A stretch of 10,184 nt of DNA from an uncultured Alphaproteobacteria bacterium (GTDB taxonomy: Bacteria > Pseudomonadota > Alphaproteobacteria > CASFRQ01 > SAAU01): positions 1-10,184 of the forward strand of contig CASFRQ010000194.1 in NCBI GenBank assembly GCA_949296785.1. Direction: 5' to 3'. Position numbers and translations under genes: made by a program. This document shows positions 4,499-10,184 of this stretch, in pieces. The notes beneath the pieces were generated by a model, which worked only from the letters and a program-made list of their open reading frames with translations, did no database searches and was not told the origin of the DNA. Every line of letters begins with the position of its first letter. The stretch's first letter is position 1.

Positions 4499-6676
4499 AT
4501 GTTGACGGTCACTCAAGAGGATATTGAGGCAAAAAAGCAGGTTGAGGACGGTTTTTCTTCTTTAAAGGCTGTCCATTTAAACAAAATTTTCGGTAAAACG
4601 GCGGCGATAAAAGATGTTTCATTTAATTTGCCTGTCGGAAAAATCACCGGGCTTGTCGGACCGGACGGTGCAGGAAAAACAACGCTTATTCGGCTTTTGC
4701 TGGGCTTATTACTTCCCAGCGGCGGTGAAATTTCTTTGGCGGGGTTGAATCCCGAAACGCAGATGAGGGAAATTCATCAAATTACCGGTTATATGCCGCA
4801 GAAGTTCGGTTTGTACGAGGATTTGACCGTTTTGGAAAATATGAATTTGTACGCTGATTTAAAAGGCGTGGAGGGAAAAGAAAAGGAAGAGTCTTTTAAA
4901 GAACTTTTAAAATTCACGTCCTTGGCCGATTTTACGGACAGGCTGGCCGGCCGTTTGTCCGGCGGGATGAAACAGAAGCTGGGACTGGCCTGCGCCTTGC
5001 TGGGAGAACCTCGTTTTTTGCTTTTGGACGAGCCGGGCGTCGGCGTGGATCCGATTTCCAGACGGGAATTGATGGCGATGGTTCGTAATCTCAGCCGCGG
5101 CGGTATGACAATTTTATGGTCCACTTCTTATTTGGATGAGGCGGAAGGGTTTGATAATGTCCTTTTGCTGAACGAAGGAAAGCTTTTGTATGAAGGGAAA
5201 CCCGGCGCTTTGACAAAAAAAGAAGAGGGGAGTGTCTTTTTAATGGAAAAGGAAGGGACAACGCCTCGTCATCTGCTGCGTTCGCTTTTAAAAAGCGGCA
5301 AACCGATTGTGGATGCCGTTGTTCAGGGGGACGCCGTCCGCGTGGTTGTCAAAGACAAAAAGACACAGGAAGAGTACCGCAAATTCCTGACACCCGTACC
5401 GCCTCGTTTTGAGGATGCCGTAATTGATATTCTGGGCGGAACACCGCTGGGAGAATCTCAGGTGGCAAAAGAAGTTTCCGTTCCCTCCGGTTTTGAAGAA
5501 ATGATACAAGCGGAGCACCTGACAAAGCAGTATGGTTCTTTTAAGGCGGCGGACGATATTACCTTTACCGTGAAGAAAGGAGAAATTTTCGGTCTTTTGG
5601 GACCGAACGGCGCGGGAAAATCAACAACTTTTAAAATGATGTGCGGCCTGTCCCGTCCGACAAAAGGGCAAGGTTTCGTCCGCGGTATCAATATGCAGAA
5701 AAAACCGGAACGTGCCCGGGAAAAACTTGGTTATATGGCGCAGAAATTTTCTTTGTTCAGCCCGTTGACCGTTTTGCAGAATCTGACTTTCTTTTCCGGT
5801 ATTTACCGTTTAAAGGGGGAAGAACAGCAAAAACGGATAGCCCAGATGGTGGATATTTTTAATTTGGAGCCGTATTTGGCTTCAAAAGCGGGGGAATTGC
5901 CTTTGGGATATAAGCAGCGGCTGGCTTTGGCGTGCGCGATTATGCATAATCCTTCTGTCTTGTTTTTGGATGAGCCGACCAGCGGCGTGGACCCTTTGAC
6001 GCGTCGGGAATTTTGGAATCATATCAACTCCATGGTGGAAAAAGGCGTGACGGTGATGGTAACGACCCATTTTATGGACGAGGCGGAATATTGCGACCGA
6101 ATTGCTTTGATTTACAAAGGGCGGGCGATAAAAATCGGCGCGCCGTCCGAGATTAAGAAAAAAGGGGAAACGATGGAAGACGCCTTTATCCGCGTGATTG
6201 AAGAGTACGAAGGGCGGGATTCGCAAAAGAAGAATACGTTGTTGGAATTGAAAGGGAAATCTGATAGCCTTCTTCCTTCTGTGGCGGAGGTTTCCGGCAG
6301 TATCTTTTCTTCTGGCGTGAAGGAAAGTCCCGCAGGGGGAAAGAAATCTTCCGAAACGGGCAAAGTTTCTGAAGCTGTCCTTTCTTCCGTAGCGGAGAGG
6401 AAAACAGACAATTCTTTATTAAGAAATACTTTTGACGGAAAAGGAAGCTCTTATTTTCCATCTGAAAACAAGCAAGATGTGTCCCGCAAAAATATCTCTT
6501 CTGGTGAAGGGATTTCTGCTTCTGGTGAAGAGGATTTTGAGGAAGGGGCACGAGAAACGGCTTCTGTCAGGCAAGGGGAAAAAATAAAGAGCGGTCACGA
6601 AAGGGCTGGCGGCGATACGGGAAGTTTTGAAAAAGAAACTCCGGTTCAAGCGCAAAAGAGGGAGGAAAAAAGATGA
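4499..6676 (+). CDS. ybhF: YbhF-like tandem ABC ATPase with C-terminal extension
   Basis: This 725-residue cytoplasmic protein has two fused nucleotide-binding domains that power the exporter. Domain 1: Walker A GPDGAGKTT (54-62), signature LSGGM (153-157), Walker B FLLLDEP (173-179); the switch histidine is replaced (S210 in WSTSYLDEAE). Domain 2: Walker A GPNGAGKST (368-376), Q-loop near Q415, degenerate signature LPLGY (467-471), Walker B VLFLDEP (487-493), switch H524 in TTHFMDEAE. The same asymmetry occurs in E. coli YbhF, whose SGVDPLTRREFWLHINSMVEKGVTV-like region matches 495-518 closely. YbhF is about 578 residues; here residues from about 572 to 725 are an extra Ser/Glu/Lys/Gly-rich, probably disordered tail with internal repeats. 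The start has GAGGGG (4485-4490) 8 nt upstream. The stop overlaps the next start (ATGA), so the two are translationally coupled. Confidence 0.95.
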   Translation: MLTVTQEDIEAKKQVEDGFSSLKAVHLNKIFGKTAAIKDVSFNLPVGKITGLVGPDGAGKTTLIRLLLGLLLPSGGEISLAGLNPETQMREIHQITGYMPQKFGLYEDLTVLENMNLYADLKGVEGKEKEESFKELLKFTSLADFTDRLAGRLSGGMKQKLGLACALLGEPRFLLLDEPGVGVDPISRRELMAMVRNLSRGGMTILWSTSYLDEAEGFDNVLLLNEGKLLYEGKPGALTKKEEGSVFLMEKEGTTPRHLLRSLLKSGKPIVDAVVQGDAVRVVVKDKKTQEEYRKFLTPVPPRFEDAVIDILGGTPLGESQVAKEVSVPSGFEEMIQAEHLTKQYGSFKAADDITFTVKKGEIFGLLGPNGAGKSTTFKMMCGLSRPTKGQGFVRGINMQKKPERAREKLGYMAQKFSLFSPLTVLQNLTFFSGIYRLKGEEQQKRIAQMVDIFNLEPYLASKAGELPLGYKQRLALACAIMHNPSVLFLDEPTSGVDPLTRREFWNHINSMVEKGVTVMVTTHFMDEAEYCDRIALIYKGRAIKIGAPSEIKKKGETMEDAFIRVIEEYEGRDSQKKNTLLELKGKSDSLLPSVAEVSGSIFSSGVKESPAGGKKSSETGKVSEAVLSSVAERKTDNSLLRNTFDGKGSSYFPSENKQDVSRKNISSGEGISASGEEDFEEGARETASVRQGEKIKSGHERAGGDTGSFEKETPVQAQKREEKR
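6498..6530 (+). repeat. 12-bp direct repeat in the ATPase tail
   Basis: CTTCTGGTGAAG occurs at 6498-6509 and 6519-6530, a 21-bp (seven-codon) period giving the peptide pair ISSGEG / ISASGEE. A related CTTCTGGCGTGAAG lies near 6308. Each copy is itself a CTTC/GAAG dyad. The pattern suggests growth of the tail by slippage or duplication. Confidence 0.55.
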
Positions 6677-7794
6677 AAATCCTTTCCGCTTTGATTAAAA
6701 AAGAGTTTTTGCAGATTATTCGCGATCCGAGCAGTATTCTGATAGCTTTTATTCTTCCTTTTATTTTGGTCGTTTTGTTTGCGACGGCTTTAAGCTTGGA
6801 CAACGACCATATGAGAATCGGCTTGTTGATAGAGGGGGATGAGGCGCAGTTGGCCGATTTGGCTGCCGGACTGAAAAATACGACCTATTTGGATGTGACG
6901 CAATATCGGAACCGGCAGTCTATGGAAAAAGCGCTTGTCAGCGGCAGAATTAAGGCGATGGTTGTCTTTCCTTCATCGTTTGCAAAGGATATATATGCCC
7001 CTTCAGGTGGCAGCAAAGCTCAGGTACAGGTAATAACGGACGCTGCCGACCCCAACACGGCAACTTTTATTTCCAGTTATATTCAGAGTGCGGTGGCTAA
7101 CTGGATGGTGATTTACGGTACAGAAAAATCACAGGGGATTTCTTCTTTGATTTCCGTGGAACCCGTGGTTTGGTTTAATCCGGAATTAAAAAGCAGGTAT
7201 TTTATCCTGCCCGGTTCCATTGCAACGATTATGACTTTGGTGGGAATGATGCTGACGGCTTTGGTTATCGCGCGGGAATGGGAAAGGGGGACGATGGAAG
7301 CTTTGCTAACAACGCGCGTGACGAAGGGGCAGTTGATTTTATCCAAATATATCGCGTATTATGCTTTGGCAATGTGCTCCACGATTTTTTGCACGGTTTT
7401 GGCGGTCGGCGTTTTCGGGGTGCCGTTCAGGGGGTCGTATTGGGTTTACTTTATTGCTTCGTCTTTATTTATCCTGACTTCTTTGGGGCAGGGGTTTATT
7501 ATTTCCACTTATTCAAAAAATCAGTTTTTGGCGGCGATTACGGTAGCTTCCGTCGGCTTGATGCCCGCGATGATGCTGTCCGGTTTTATTTTTGAAATTC
7601 CCAGTATGCCGAAGGTTTTGCAATGGGTGACTTATATCGTACCGGCGAGGTATTTTACGCCGATTATCAGTAATTTGTTTTTGGCGGGGAATATTTGGGC
7701 GGTCATTCTGCCGCAGTGTTTTTTATTGCTGATTGTCGGGGGTGTCTTGTATGTGATGCTTTACAAGATTACTTCGGAACGGTTGGAAGGATAA
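6673..7794 (+). CDS. ybhS: YbhS-like ABC-2 permease
   Basis: This 373-residue inner-membrane subunit forms half of the translocation path of the exporter. After a short amphipathic N-terminus (KKEFLQIIRDPSS) there is one transmembrane helix (about 22-42). A large periplasmic domain (about 43-177) and five more helices follow (about 178-200, 226-249, 256-278, 286-308, 342-364). This is the ABC2_membrane_3 layout. AREWERGTMEALL (200-212) is the conserved cytoplasmic coupling motif of the family, and MLSGFIFEIPSMP (301-313) with YIVPARYF (321-328) are also typical. The start overlaps the ATPase stop by 4 nt; GGAGG (6661-6665) lies 7 nt upstream, inside the ATPase tail. It pairs with the permease at 7876; the assignment to YbhS rather than YbhR rests on gene order and sequence feel. 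Confidence 0.92.
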   Translation: MKILSALIKKEFLQIIRDPSSILIAFILPFILVVLFATALSLDNDHMRIGLLIEGDEAQLADLAAGLKNTTYLDVTQYRNRQSMEKALVSGRIKAMVVFPSSFAKDIYAPSGGSKAQVQVITDAADPNTATFISSYIQSAVANWMVIYGTEKSQGISSLISVEPVVWFNPELKSRYFILPGSIATIMTLVGMMLTALVIAREWERGTMEALLTTRVTKGQLILSKYIAYYALAMCSTIFCTVLAVGVFGVPFRGSYWVYFIASSLFILTSLGQGFIISTYSKNQFLAAITVASVGLMPAMMLSGFIFEIPSMPKVLQWVTYIVPARYFTPIISNLFLAGNIWAVILPQCFLLLIVGGVLYVMLYKITSERLEG

Positions 7795-7805
7795 GGGGCG
7801 GAAAG

Positions 7806-7874
7806 ATGAAAAATATTTTCGGCGGCAAAAGCAAAAAATCAAACGAAAGCGAACAGGCCGGAGGGAAGAAGTAA
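7806..7874 (+). CDS. Candidate 22-residue ORF between the two permease genes
   Basis: An ATG at 7806 opens 22 codons (MKNIFGGKSKKSNESEQAGG then KK) ending TAA at 7872-7874, one base before the ATG of the next permease. A purine-rich GGGGCGGAAAG lies just upstream, a usable ribosome binding site, and the ORF fills nearly the whole 81-bp intergenic gap. The product is hydrophilic and Lys/Gly/Ser-rich, with no membrane segment. It may be a translated leader that couples the permease genes or a small subunit; I do not recognise it. Confidence 0.4.
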   Translation: MKNIFGGKSKKSNESEQAGGKK

Positions 7875-7875
7875 A

Positions 7876-9000
7876 ATGCGGAGATTTTTTTCAAGATTGA
7901 GTGCGATTTACGCTCTGGTTGTCAAAGAGTTTCAAATTATCTGGTCCGACCCGATGAACAGGGTGGTGTTGGTGGTTTTCCCGATTTTGCAGATGACTTT
8001 ATTCGCTTATACGGCGTCTTTGGAAATCAAAAACATCTCTTTAGTCATTTATGATCAGGACAGGACGCCTGTTTCAAGGGCTTTGACGGAAAAGTTCGCA
8101 AATACACCGACGGTGGAAAAAATTGAAATGGCGCAAAGTCGGGAACAGGTGACCGACCTGATTAACCGGCAGAAAGGATATATGGCCGTTGTTATTCCTC
8201 AGGATTTTAGTAAAAAAATTTACGATGGGTCCGGCGCGTCGCTTCAATTCATCTTGGACGGGCGCAAATCCAACGCCGCGCAGATTGTGCTGGGATATGC
8301 CTCTGAAATAGTTTCCGCTTTTCAAGGAGAGATTTTAGGGGTTTCGCCGGCCGGCACGCCGATTGAGGTGGTTGTACGCAACTGGTTTAACCCGAATTTG
8401 GATTATCAGTGGTTTATTGTCATTTCTTTAACCGGCGCTTTGGCTTTGTCCATGATGTTATCGGTGACGGCGCTGTCCGTGGCGCAGGAAAAAGAATTGG
8501 GTACTTTTGACCAGATTGTGGTGTCTCCGTTGAAACCTTATGAGATTCTTATAGGAAAGACAATTCCGGCACTGGCGATTTCTTTGCTGGATGTGGCGGT
8601 GATGATGATTGGCGGATCTCTGTTTTTCGGTATTCCTCTGGAAGGGTCGGTTATCGGCCTGTATGCCTGTGTCAGTGTGTTTTTGTTATCCATCGCCGGC
8701 ATAGGACTGTTTATTTCCACTTTGTGCCAAACGCAACAACAAGCGATTTTAGGCGTGTTTACATTTTTGGCGCCGGCGTTTTTATTATCGGGTTTTGTGA
8801 CACCGGTGGAAAACATGCCTCCCGTCCTGCAAAAAGTGGCGGCTATAAATCCGCTGACCTACTTTTTTTCTCTGATGAAAGGGATTTACTTAAAGGATAT
8901 GACTTTCGGCATGATTATGGAAAATGTGTTTCCTTTGCTGATTATTTCATTTTTAACATTGGGATTTGCCGGCTGGTTTTTTAATAAAAAGCTGGATTAG
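7876..9000 (+). CDS. ybhR: YbhR-like ABC-2 permease
   Basis: This 374-residue inner-membrane protein is the second half of the permease pair. The layout repeats that of the previous permease: helix at about 29-47, periplasmic domain (about 48-177), then helices at about 178-200, 228-250, 258-280, 286-309 and 349-368. The coupling motif reads AQEKELGTFDQIVVSPL (203-219), and FLLSGFVTPVENMP (302-315) with NPLTYFFSLMKGIYL (325-339) are characteristic of YbhR/YbhS proteins. The ATG at 7876 is preceded by GGAGGG (7860-7865) at 10 nt, inside the end of the small ORF. It is the last gene of the operon; a strong terminator follows 22 bp after the stop. In E. coli the homologous complex has been linked to drug and cation efflux; the substrate here is unknown. 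Confidence 0.92.
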   Translation: MRRFFSRLSAIYALVVKEFQIIWSDPMNRVVLVVFPILQMTLFAYTASLEIKNISLVIYDQDRTPVSRALTEKFANTPTVEKIEMAQSREQVTDLINRQKGYMAVVIPQDFSKKIYDGSGASLQFILDGRKSNAAQIVLGYASEIVSAFQGEILGVSPAGTPIEVVVRNWFNPNLDYQWFIVISLTGALALSMMLSVTALSVAQEKELGTFDQIVVSPLKPYEILIGKTIPALAISLLDVAVMMIGGSLFFGIPLEGSVIGLYACVSVFLLSIAGIGLFISTLCQTQQQAILGVFTFLAPAFLLSGFVTPVENMPPVLQKVAAINPLTYFFSLMKGIYLKDMTFGMIMENVFPLLIISFLTLGFAGWFFNKKLD

Positions 9001-9022
9001 TCAAGACTTTGAAAAAAACAAG

Positions 9023-9060
9023 AAAAGCGTTTTTACAAGAGTAGGAAACGCTTTTTTTCT
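9023..9060 (+). terminator. Intrinsic terminator of the exporter operon
   Basis: AAAAGCGTTT (9023-9032) and AAACGCTTTT (9046-9055) form a 10-bp stem around a 13-nt loop. It runs straight into a T tract to 9058 with more T after one C. It lies 22 bp after the last permease stop. Confidence 0.92.
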
Positions 9061-9175
9061 TTTTACCGTAAATTTCCTGTTTTTAAAACGGATAAAATGA
9101 GAAAAAGAAGAAGCTGATGCAGAAAAATCAAGTTGCAAAATGCGGGGACATGCCAAAAGATTATTAAGGAACGGT

Positions 9176-9262
9176 ATGAGAAAATTGTATTCCAAGTCAT
9201 CTGAAATCCGGCGCGCATGCCTTCGGTCCGAGGGCCTTATTGGGATGAAAAGCCATATTTAA
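9176..9262 (+). CDS. Candidate 28-residue small ORF
   Basis: An ATG at 9176 with AAGGA 5 nt upstream opens 28 codons (starts MRKLYSKSSEIRRACLRSEG) ending TAA at 9260-9262. The product is basic, without a membrane segment, and unknown to me. The good ribosome binding site is the only support, and no promoter is evident. Chance is a serious alternative. Confidence 0.2.
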   Translation: MRKLYSKSSEIRRACLRSEGLIGMKSHI

Positions 9263-9358
9263 GGAACTTATTAGTTTCTCTTTAGTCGTAAACTTTATTA
9301 AAAATAGAAAGAAAAGGCCGTGGATGAGAATTAAAGGAAGGTATTTAAAAGATATAGA

Positions 9359-9372
9359 AAGGGAAATCCCTT
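9359..9372. repeat. Inverted repeat AAGGGA-AA-TCCCTT
   Basis: AAGGGA (9359-9364) and TCCCTT (9367-9372) form a perfect 6+2+6 dyad. The 2-nt centre is too tight for an RNA hairpin, so a protein-binding site is the more natural reading. It lies about 160 bp upstream of the RND adaptor promoter. Confidence 0.3.
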
Positions 9373-9434
9373 CTGTCTCCTGAAAGTGAGTGTATTTCTG
9401 GAGTTACGTAAAAAAAACAGCGGAGCGGCAACTT

Positions 9435-9448
9435 TCATACCGGTATGA
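9435..9448. promoter_or_regulatory. 14-bp perfect palindrome, possible operator
   Basis: TCATACCGGTATGA is a perfect palindrome of mixed base composition, so less likely to be chance than the AT-only dyads. It sits about 80 bp upstream of the TTGACA promoter of the RND adaptor gene, a distance more typical of an activator than of a simple repressor. Confidence 0.4.
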
Positions 9449-9455
9449 TTTGAAT

Positions 9456-9531
9456 AACGGAGAATTGTCGTATAAATATTTTACATGAATAATAATTCAA
9501 TAGAGGTGCAACCTAGACGAACGGAGAGTTG
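9456..9531 (+). repeat. Pair of 12-bp direct repeats
   Basis: AACGGAGAATTG (9456-9467) and AACGGAGAGTTG (9520-9531) differ at one base and start 64 bp apart. The second copy overlaps the -35 box of the RND adaptor promoter. They may be tandem regulator sites. Confidence 0.4.
9486..9499. promoter_or_regulatory. Inverted repeat TGAAT-N4-ATTCA
   Basis: TGAATAATAATTCA is a 5+4+5 dyad lying between the two direct repeats and about 30 bp upstream of the -35 box. It is short and AT-rich, hence tentative. Confidence 0.28.
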
Positions 9532-9556
9532 ACACATCCGCTGTTCTGCTTTTAAA
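9529..9556 (+). promoter_or_regulatory. Promoter of the RND adaptor gene
   Basis: A consensus TTGACA (9529-9534) is followed after 16 bp by TTTAAA (9551-9556). Transcription would start near 9563, about 32 nt before the ATG. The perfect -35 box and fitting leader length make this fairly convincing despite the modest -10 box. Confidence 0.55.
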
Positions 9557-9594
9557 GTGAAAAAAGGGGATATTTTGTTTTAAAGGGGGAGACA

Positions 9595-10184
9595 ATGCGG
9601 CAAAAACGGCATTCATTCGGTTCGTTTCTCTTTTTTGTTGTGTGCGTTTTTATTTTAGGCGTTGCGGCATTCAGGTACGGCCCTTCCTTTTTGGAAAGGT
9701 TTAAAAAGCAAACGGCGCAAAGTACGCACGCTTCTTCTCGGGCGACCTCAAAAATGGAACAAAAGCAGGTTCCCGTAACATTGGAACGGGCGGTTTTACA
9801 GGATATTACTCTCAAGAACACCTATATCGGGACAGTTGTGCCGATTCATGAGGTCCAACTGGTTTCCTTTATCGCAGGGTTTATTGAAAAGGTGAATGCC
9901 GCAGGCGGGCAGGCGGTCAAAGAAGGAGATGTCCTTTTTACCATAGAACAAAGCTCCTATCTGGCGGCAAAAAAAGTGGCGGCGGCGAATGTTGCGAAAG
10001 CGAAGGCGGATTTGGCGAACGCTTCAAGTTATTTGGAAAGAATAAAAAGAACAAAATCCCAGGCGGTTTCAAAAACGGAATTGGACAAGGCCCAGGCTGC
10101 TTTTTCGGCGGCGCAGGCATCCTTGAAAGGGGCGCAGGCCGCTTTGTCTTCCGCAGAAGTGAATTTGGGTTATACCGTCATTAA
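9595..10184 (+). CDS. RND-type efflux periplasmic adaptor (5' part)
   Basis: The frame is open to the window edge: 196 residues, C-terminus missing. An uncleaved signal/anchor (about 9-28, GSFLFFVVCVFILGVAAFRY) is followed by a polar linker (29-58). VPVTLERAVLQDITLKNTYIGTV (59-81) and GFIEKVNAAGGQAVKEGDVLFTIE (95-118) form the first barrel-sandwich half of an AcrA/MexA-like adaptor. An Ala-rich alpha-hairpin (about 120-190) comes next, and LGYTVI marks entry to the second lipoyl half. Such adaptors bridge an RND pump and an outer-membrane channel. The hairpin-tip motif is off consensus: aligned on S159, the Arg and Leu positions are E148 and R152. The ATG has an AAGGGGGAG ribosome binding site immediately upstream (9583-9591). 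An RND pump gene should follow outside the window; other HlyD-type partners are possible. Confidence 0.88.
   Translation, partial: MRQKRHSFGSFLFFVVCVFILGVAAFRYGPSFLERFKKQTAQSTHASSRATSKMEQKQVPVTLERAVLQDITLKNTYIGTVVPIHEVQLVSFIAGFIEKVNAAGGQAVKEGDVLFTIEQSSYLAAKKVAAANVAKAKADLANASSYLERIKRTKSQAVSKTELDKAQAAFSAAQASLKGAQAALSSAEVNLGYTVI

Larger units (their letters stand above)
9061..9594 (+). other. Long leader region of the RND adaptor gene
   Basis: About 530 bp between the exporter terminator and the next gene. It contains a GC-rich patch (9208-9236) in otherwise AT-rich DNA, one candidate small ORF (9176-9262), inverted repeats at 9359-9372, 9435-9448 and 9486-9499, a 12-bp direct repeat (9456-9467 and 9520-9531) and a promoter (9529-9556). 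No regulator gene fits here. The dyads suggest control by one or more transcription factors. Confidence 0.55.

Noticed and set aside
4042..4512. 156-codon open frame on the minus strand spanning the operon gap
   Set aside because: It overlaps the adaptor gene end, is Phe/Leu/Arg-heavy without a domain pattern, and results from the purine-rich plus strand having few stops in complement.
9001..9195. 64-codon minus-strand frame over the exporter terminator
   Set aside because: It runs through the intrinsic terminator hairpin and reads as Phe/Lys-rich noise.
1..10184. Defence, CRISPR, prophage or insertion-sequence content
   Set aside because: No repeat-spacer array, transposase, integrase, terminal inverted repeats or defence-type domain was seen on either strand.

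Overview
The window looks like chromosomal DNA from a moderately AT-rich alphaproteobacterium. The main pointer is the partial gene at the left edge, whose receiver domain closely resembles the cell-cycle regulator DivK, including the phrase AVTAFAMKGDEE. Genes are tightly packed inside operons, but two long gene-poor stretches (277-984 and 9061-9594) and one unusual intra-operon gap (4155-4498) break the layout. I see no rRNA, tRNA, CRISPR array, transposase or phage gene.

Layout. (1) 1-276, plus strand: 3' part of a DivK-like receiver protein. (2) 277-984: T-rich DNA with no convincing ORF, but with hairpins, a promoter-like pair, a dyad and a CtrA-type TTAA-N7-TTAA site. It is closed by a bidirectional terminator at 988-1036. 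(3) Minus strand: tyrS (tyrosyl-tRNA synthetase, KMSKS type with S4 domain) followed by a DUF805 membrane protein with a SHOCT-like N-terminus, probably one transcript. (4) 3014-3200: divergent control region. A consensus-like promoter drives the rightward operon, and two near-identical AT palindromes 44 bp apart look like operators. (5) 3201-9000, plus strand: a complete YbhG-YbhF-YbhS-YbhR type ABC-2 exporter, consisting of a membrane-anchored HlyD/AcrA-like adaptor, a tandem double ATPase and two ABC-2 permeases. It ends in a strong intrinsic terminator at 9023-9060. (6) 9061-9594: a leader region with several dyads and a TTGACA promoter. (7) 9595 to the right edge: 5' part of an RND-type periplasmic adaptor gene that runs out of the window.

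How the genes work together. YbhF-like ATPase and the YbhS/YbhR-like permeases should form the inner-membrane pump. The YbhG-like adaptor carries an R-x3-L-x6-S hairpin-tip motif (R135, L139, S146), typical of adaptors that dock on TolC, so a three-part envelope exporter is likely. The second adaptor at the right edge probably opens an independent RND efflux operon. No repressor gene lies beside either operon (E. coli has the TetR-family cecR/ybiH next to ybhGFSR), so regulators would have to act from elsewhere.

The system itself is a known family and I do not see a wholly new one. The parts that deserve attention are the roughly 150-residue low-complexity extension on the ATPase, the structured 344-bp gap and small ORFs inside the exporter operon, the paired operator palindromes, the possible ncRNA locus at 690-1036, and a tyrosyl-tRNA synthetase type that I believe is not the usual alphaproteobacterial one.
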